From JAABRB01 sp963735025 (GTDB lineage: Bacteria > Pseudomonadota > Gammaproteobacteria > Burkholderiales > SG8-39): a stretch of DNA of 64,000 nucleotides. Positions 63,814 to 64,000 of this stretch are shown here, piece by piece (position 1 is the stretch's first letter; every line of letters begins with the position of its first letter). Below the pieces are notes generated by a model. It did not search any database. It worked only from the letters and a program-made list of their open reading frames with translations, and was not told where the DNA came from. The position numbers were made by a program, and so were the translations under genes. The stretch lies in NCBI GenBank assembly GCA_963735025.1, contig CAVTJG010000011.1, positions 200,157-264,156 on the forward strand, in the 5' to 3' direction.

Positions 63814-64000
63814 CGCACAGTTGCCTCGTGGGGGCCTTTCCAGCAGCGCCGCCGGCCTGAGCGTTGCCGATGCGGCGCGTCGTCTGGCCGAGGACGGCCC
63901 CAACGCGCTGCCCGGCGGGCGGCGCCGCACATGGTCTTGCCATCGTCGGCGAGACCGTTCGCGAGCCGATGTTCCTGCTGCTGCTGGCCGCTGGTACGCT
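63806..64000 (+). CDS. P-type cation-transporting ATPase, N-terminal part (frameshifted; truncated by window edge)
   Basis: From ATG 63806 the frame reads GLSVADAARRLAEDGPNALPGG, the cation ATPase N-terminal domain. At about 63932 it shifts: the +1 frame continues as GLAIVGETVREPMFLLLLAAGT, the first membrane segment of P2/P3-type ATPases. Deleting one base (T in CACATGG) joins them. The gene runs off the window. It overlaps the truncated ArsC-like gene. Ion specificity cannot be judged. Confidence 0.75.
   Translation, partial: MDDAQLPRGGLSSSAAGLSVADAARRLAEDGPNALPGGRRRTWSCHRRRDRSRADVPAAAGRWYA

Overview
The window is a GC-rich stretch of about 64 kb that looks like a betaproteobacterial chromosome (Burkholderiales or a near relative). 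The evidence is gene order: rluB-rimP-nusA-infB-rbfA-truB-rpsO-pnp; map/rpsB-tsf-pyrH-frr-uppS-cdsA-dxr-rseP-bamA-skp-lpxD-fabZ-lpxA-lpxB-rnhB; dapC-dapD-pilU-dapE-prmB; smc-zipA-ligA; and ppsR/ppsA-smpB-rnfH-guaB-guaA. No genus can be named from the sequence alone.

Layout. 1-9.2 kb holds a translation and RNA-metabolism operon. 9.2-10.3 kb holds dksA and a tRNA cluster (Pro-TGG, Arg-TCT, His-GTG). 10.6-13.5 kb holds a secreted cyclase-family protein and an MFS exporter. 13.5-19.5 kb, all on the minus strand, holds lysine/diaminopimelate synthesis (dapC, dapD, dapE) interleaved with pilU and prmB, plus queF. 19.6-29.5 kb holds chromosome segregation, division and DNA repair (smc, zipA, ligA), then galU, a DsrE-like protein, purine/methylthioinosine salvage (hpt, mtnP) and def. 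29.5-33.0 kb holds glnD and map on the minus strand. 33.1-47.6 kb is the classic ribosome/isoprenoid/phospholipid/BAM/lipid A cluster. 47.7-50.8 kb holds a divergent senB/senA pair (predicted selenoneine synthesis) lodged between rnhB and a TrmH-type methyltransferase. 50.8-58.7 kb holds ppsR/ppsA, smpB, rnfH, a DUF4124 protein and guaBA.

From guaA to the end (58.7-64 kb) the character changes to an accessory island. It holds remnants of an arsenic operon: the 3' end of an ArsI/CadI-like gene, an arsC pseudogene that has lost both catalytic residues and carries an internal stop, and a possible aquaporin scrap. An intact compact cassette follows: an ArsP/DUF318-type permease, an uncharacterised ATP-grasp-like protein, a small CxxC thioredoxin-like protein and a CDF metal exporter. 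The window ends in a truncated second ArsC-like gene and the frameshifted start of a P-type ATPase.

Three essential genes (infB, truB, dxr) each carry an apparent single-base frameshift, and so does the terminal P-type ATPase. Sequencing or assembly indels are the likeliest cause. The two items most worth follow-up are the sen pair inserted in core gene order and the permease/ATP-grasp/thioredoxin/CDF cassette.
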